The notes under the pieces were generated by a model. That model searched no databases, had not been told where the DNA came from, and saw only the letters and a list, made by a program, of their open reading frames with translations. From Nocardioidaceae bacterium (GTDB taxonomy: Bacteria > Actinomycetota > Actinomycetes > Propionibacteriales > Nocardioidaceae), in the NCBI GenBank assembly GCA_025966335.1, contig JAICRS010000181.1, positions 1 to 6,121 of the forward strand: DNA of 6,121 nucleotides, read 5' to 3'. Made by a program: the position numbers and the translations under genes. Each line of letters starts with the position of its first letter. Position 1 is the first letter of the stretch. Below, one piece after another: positions 6,078-6,121 of the stretch.

Positions 6078-6094
6078 CGGCCCAGGGTGGAGGA

Positions 6095-6116
6095 CAACAC
6101 CGTGTCCGGGGTGTTG
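6095..6116. promoter_or_regulatory. Inverted repeat upstream of the metalloprotease gene, candidate operator or leader hairpin
   Basis: CAACACC (6095-6101) and GGTGTTG (6110-6116) are perfect 7-bp arms around 8 bases. The nearer arm ends 17 bases upstream of the GTG start. The placement suits a regulator site or a hairpin in the 5' untranslated region. No convincing -10 or -35 pair could be placed before the window ends. Confidence 0.35.
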
Positions 6117-6121
6117 ATCGA

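Noticed and set aside
1..6121. CRISPR array, insertion sequence, phage or toxin-antitoxin system
   Set aside because: No spaced direct repeats, transposase motifs, phage genes or paired small genes were recognised.

Overview
The window is uniformly GC-rich. Its genes show strong G/C bias at third codon positions, GTG starts and Sec-type signal peptides with alanine-rich processing regions. It looks like chromosomal DNA of a high-GC actinobacterium. A Nocardioides-like genus fits the protein styles, but that is an impression and was not tested. No rRNA, tRNA, CRISPR array, insertion sequence or phage gene was recognised.

Layout from left to right: (1) the first 22 codons of a minus-strand gene that runs off the left edge; (2) a 240-base intergenic stretch holding an inverted repeat around a perfect actinobacterial-type DnaA box; (3) a complete minus-strand arr gene for rifampin ADP-ribosyltransferase, apparently transcribed without a leader; (4) a 263-base divergent spacer with a pseudo-palindrome at the arr promoter and a striking 18-bp perfect inverted repeat; (5) a plus-strand gene for a small secreted protein with an Ig-like and an NPCBM-like domain; (6) 43 bases further on, a plus-strand gene for a large LuxR-family regulator with an NTPase and a TPR-like region; (7) converging on it with only 2 bases between the stop codons, a minus-strand gene for a secreted metzincin-type zinc metalloprotease with PPC-like, Pro/Ser/Thr-rich and fibronectin III regions. 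Its upstream region reaches the right edge.

The genes do not form one recognised pathway. arr is a self-contained antibiotic-inactivation gene. The secreted Ig/NPCBM-like protein and the LuxR regulator lie in the same direction and may be co-transcribed. The metalloprotease is a separate transcription unit. That the regulator controls the secreted protein or the protease is only a guess from position. I see no convincing new multi-gene system. The most unexplained element is the long hairpin in the arr/secreted-protein spacer.
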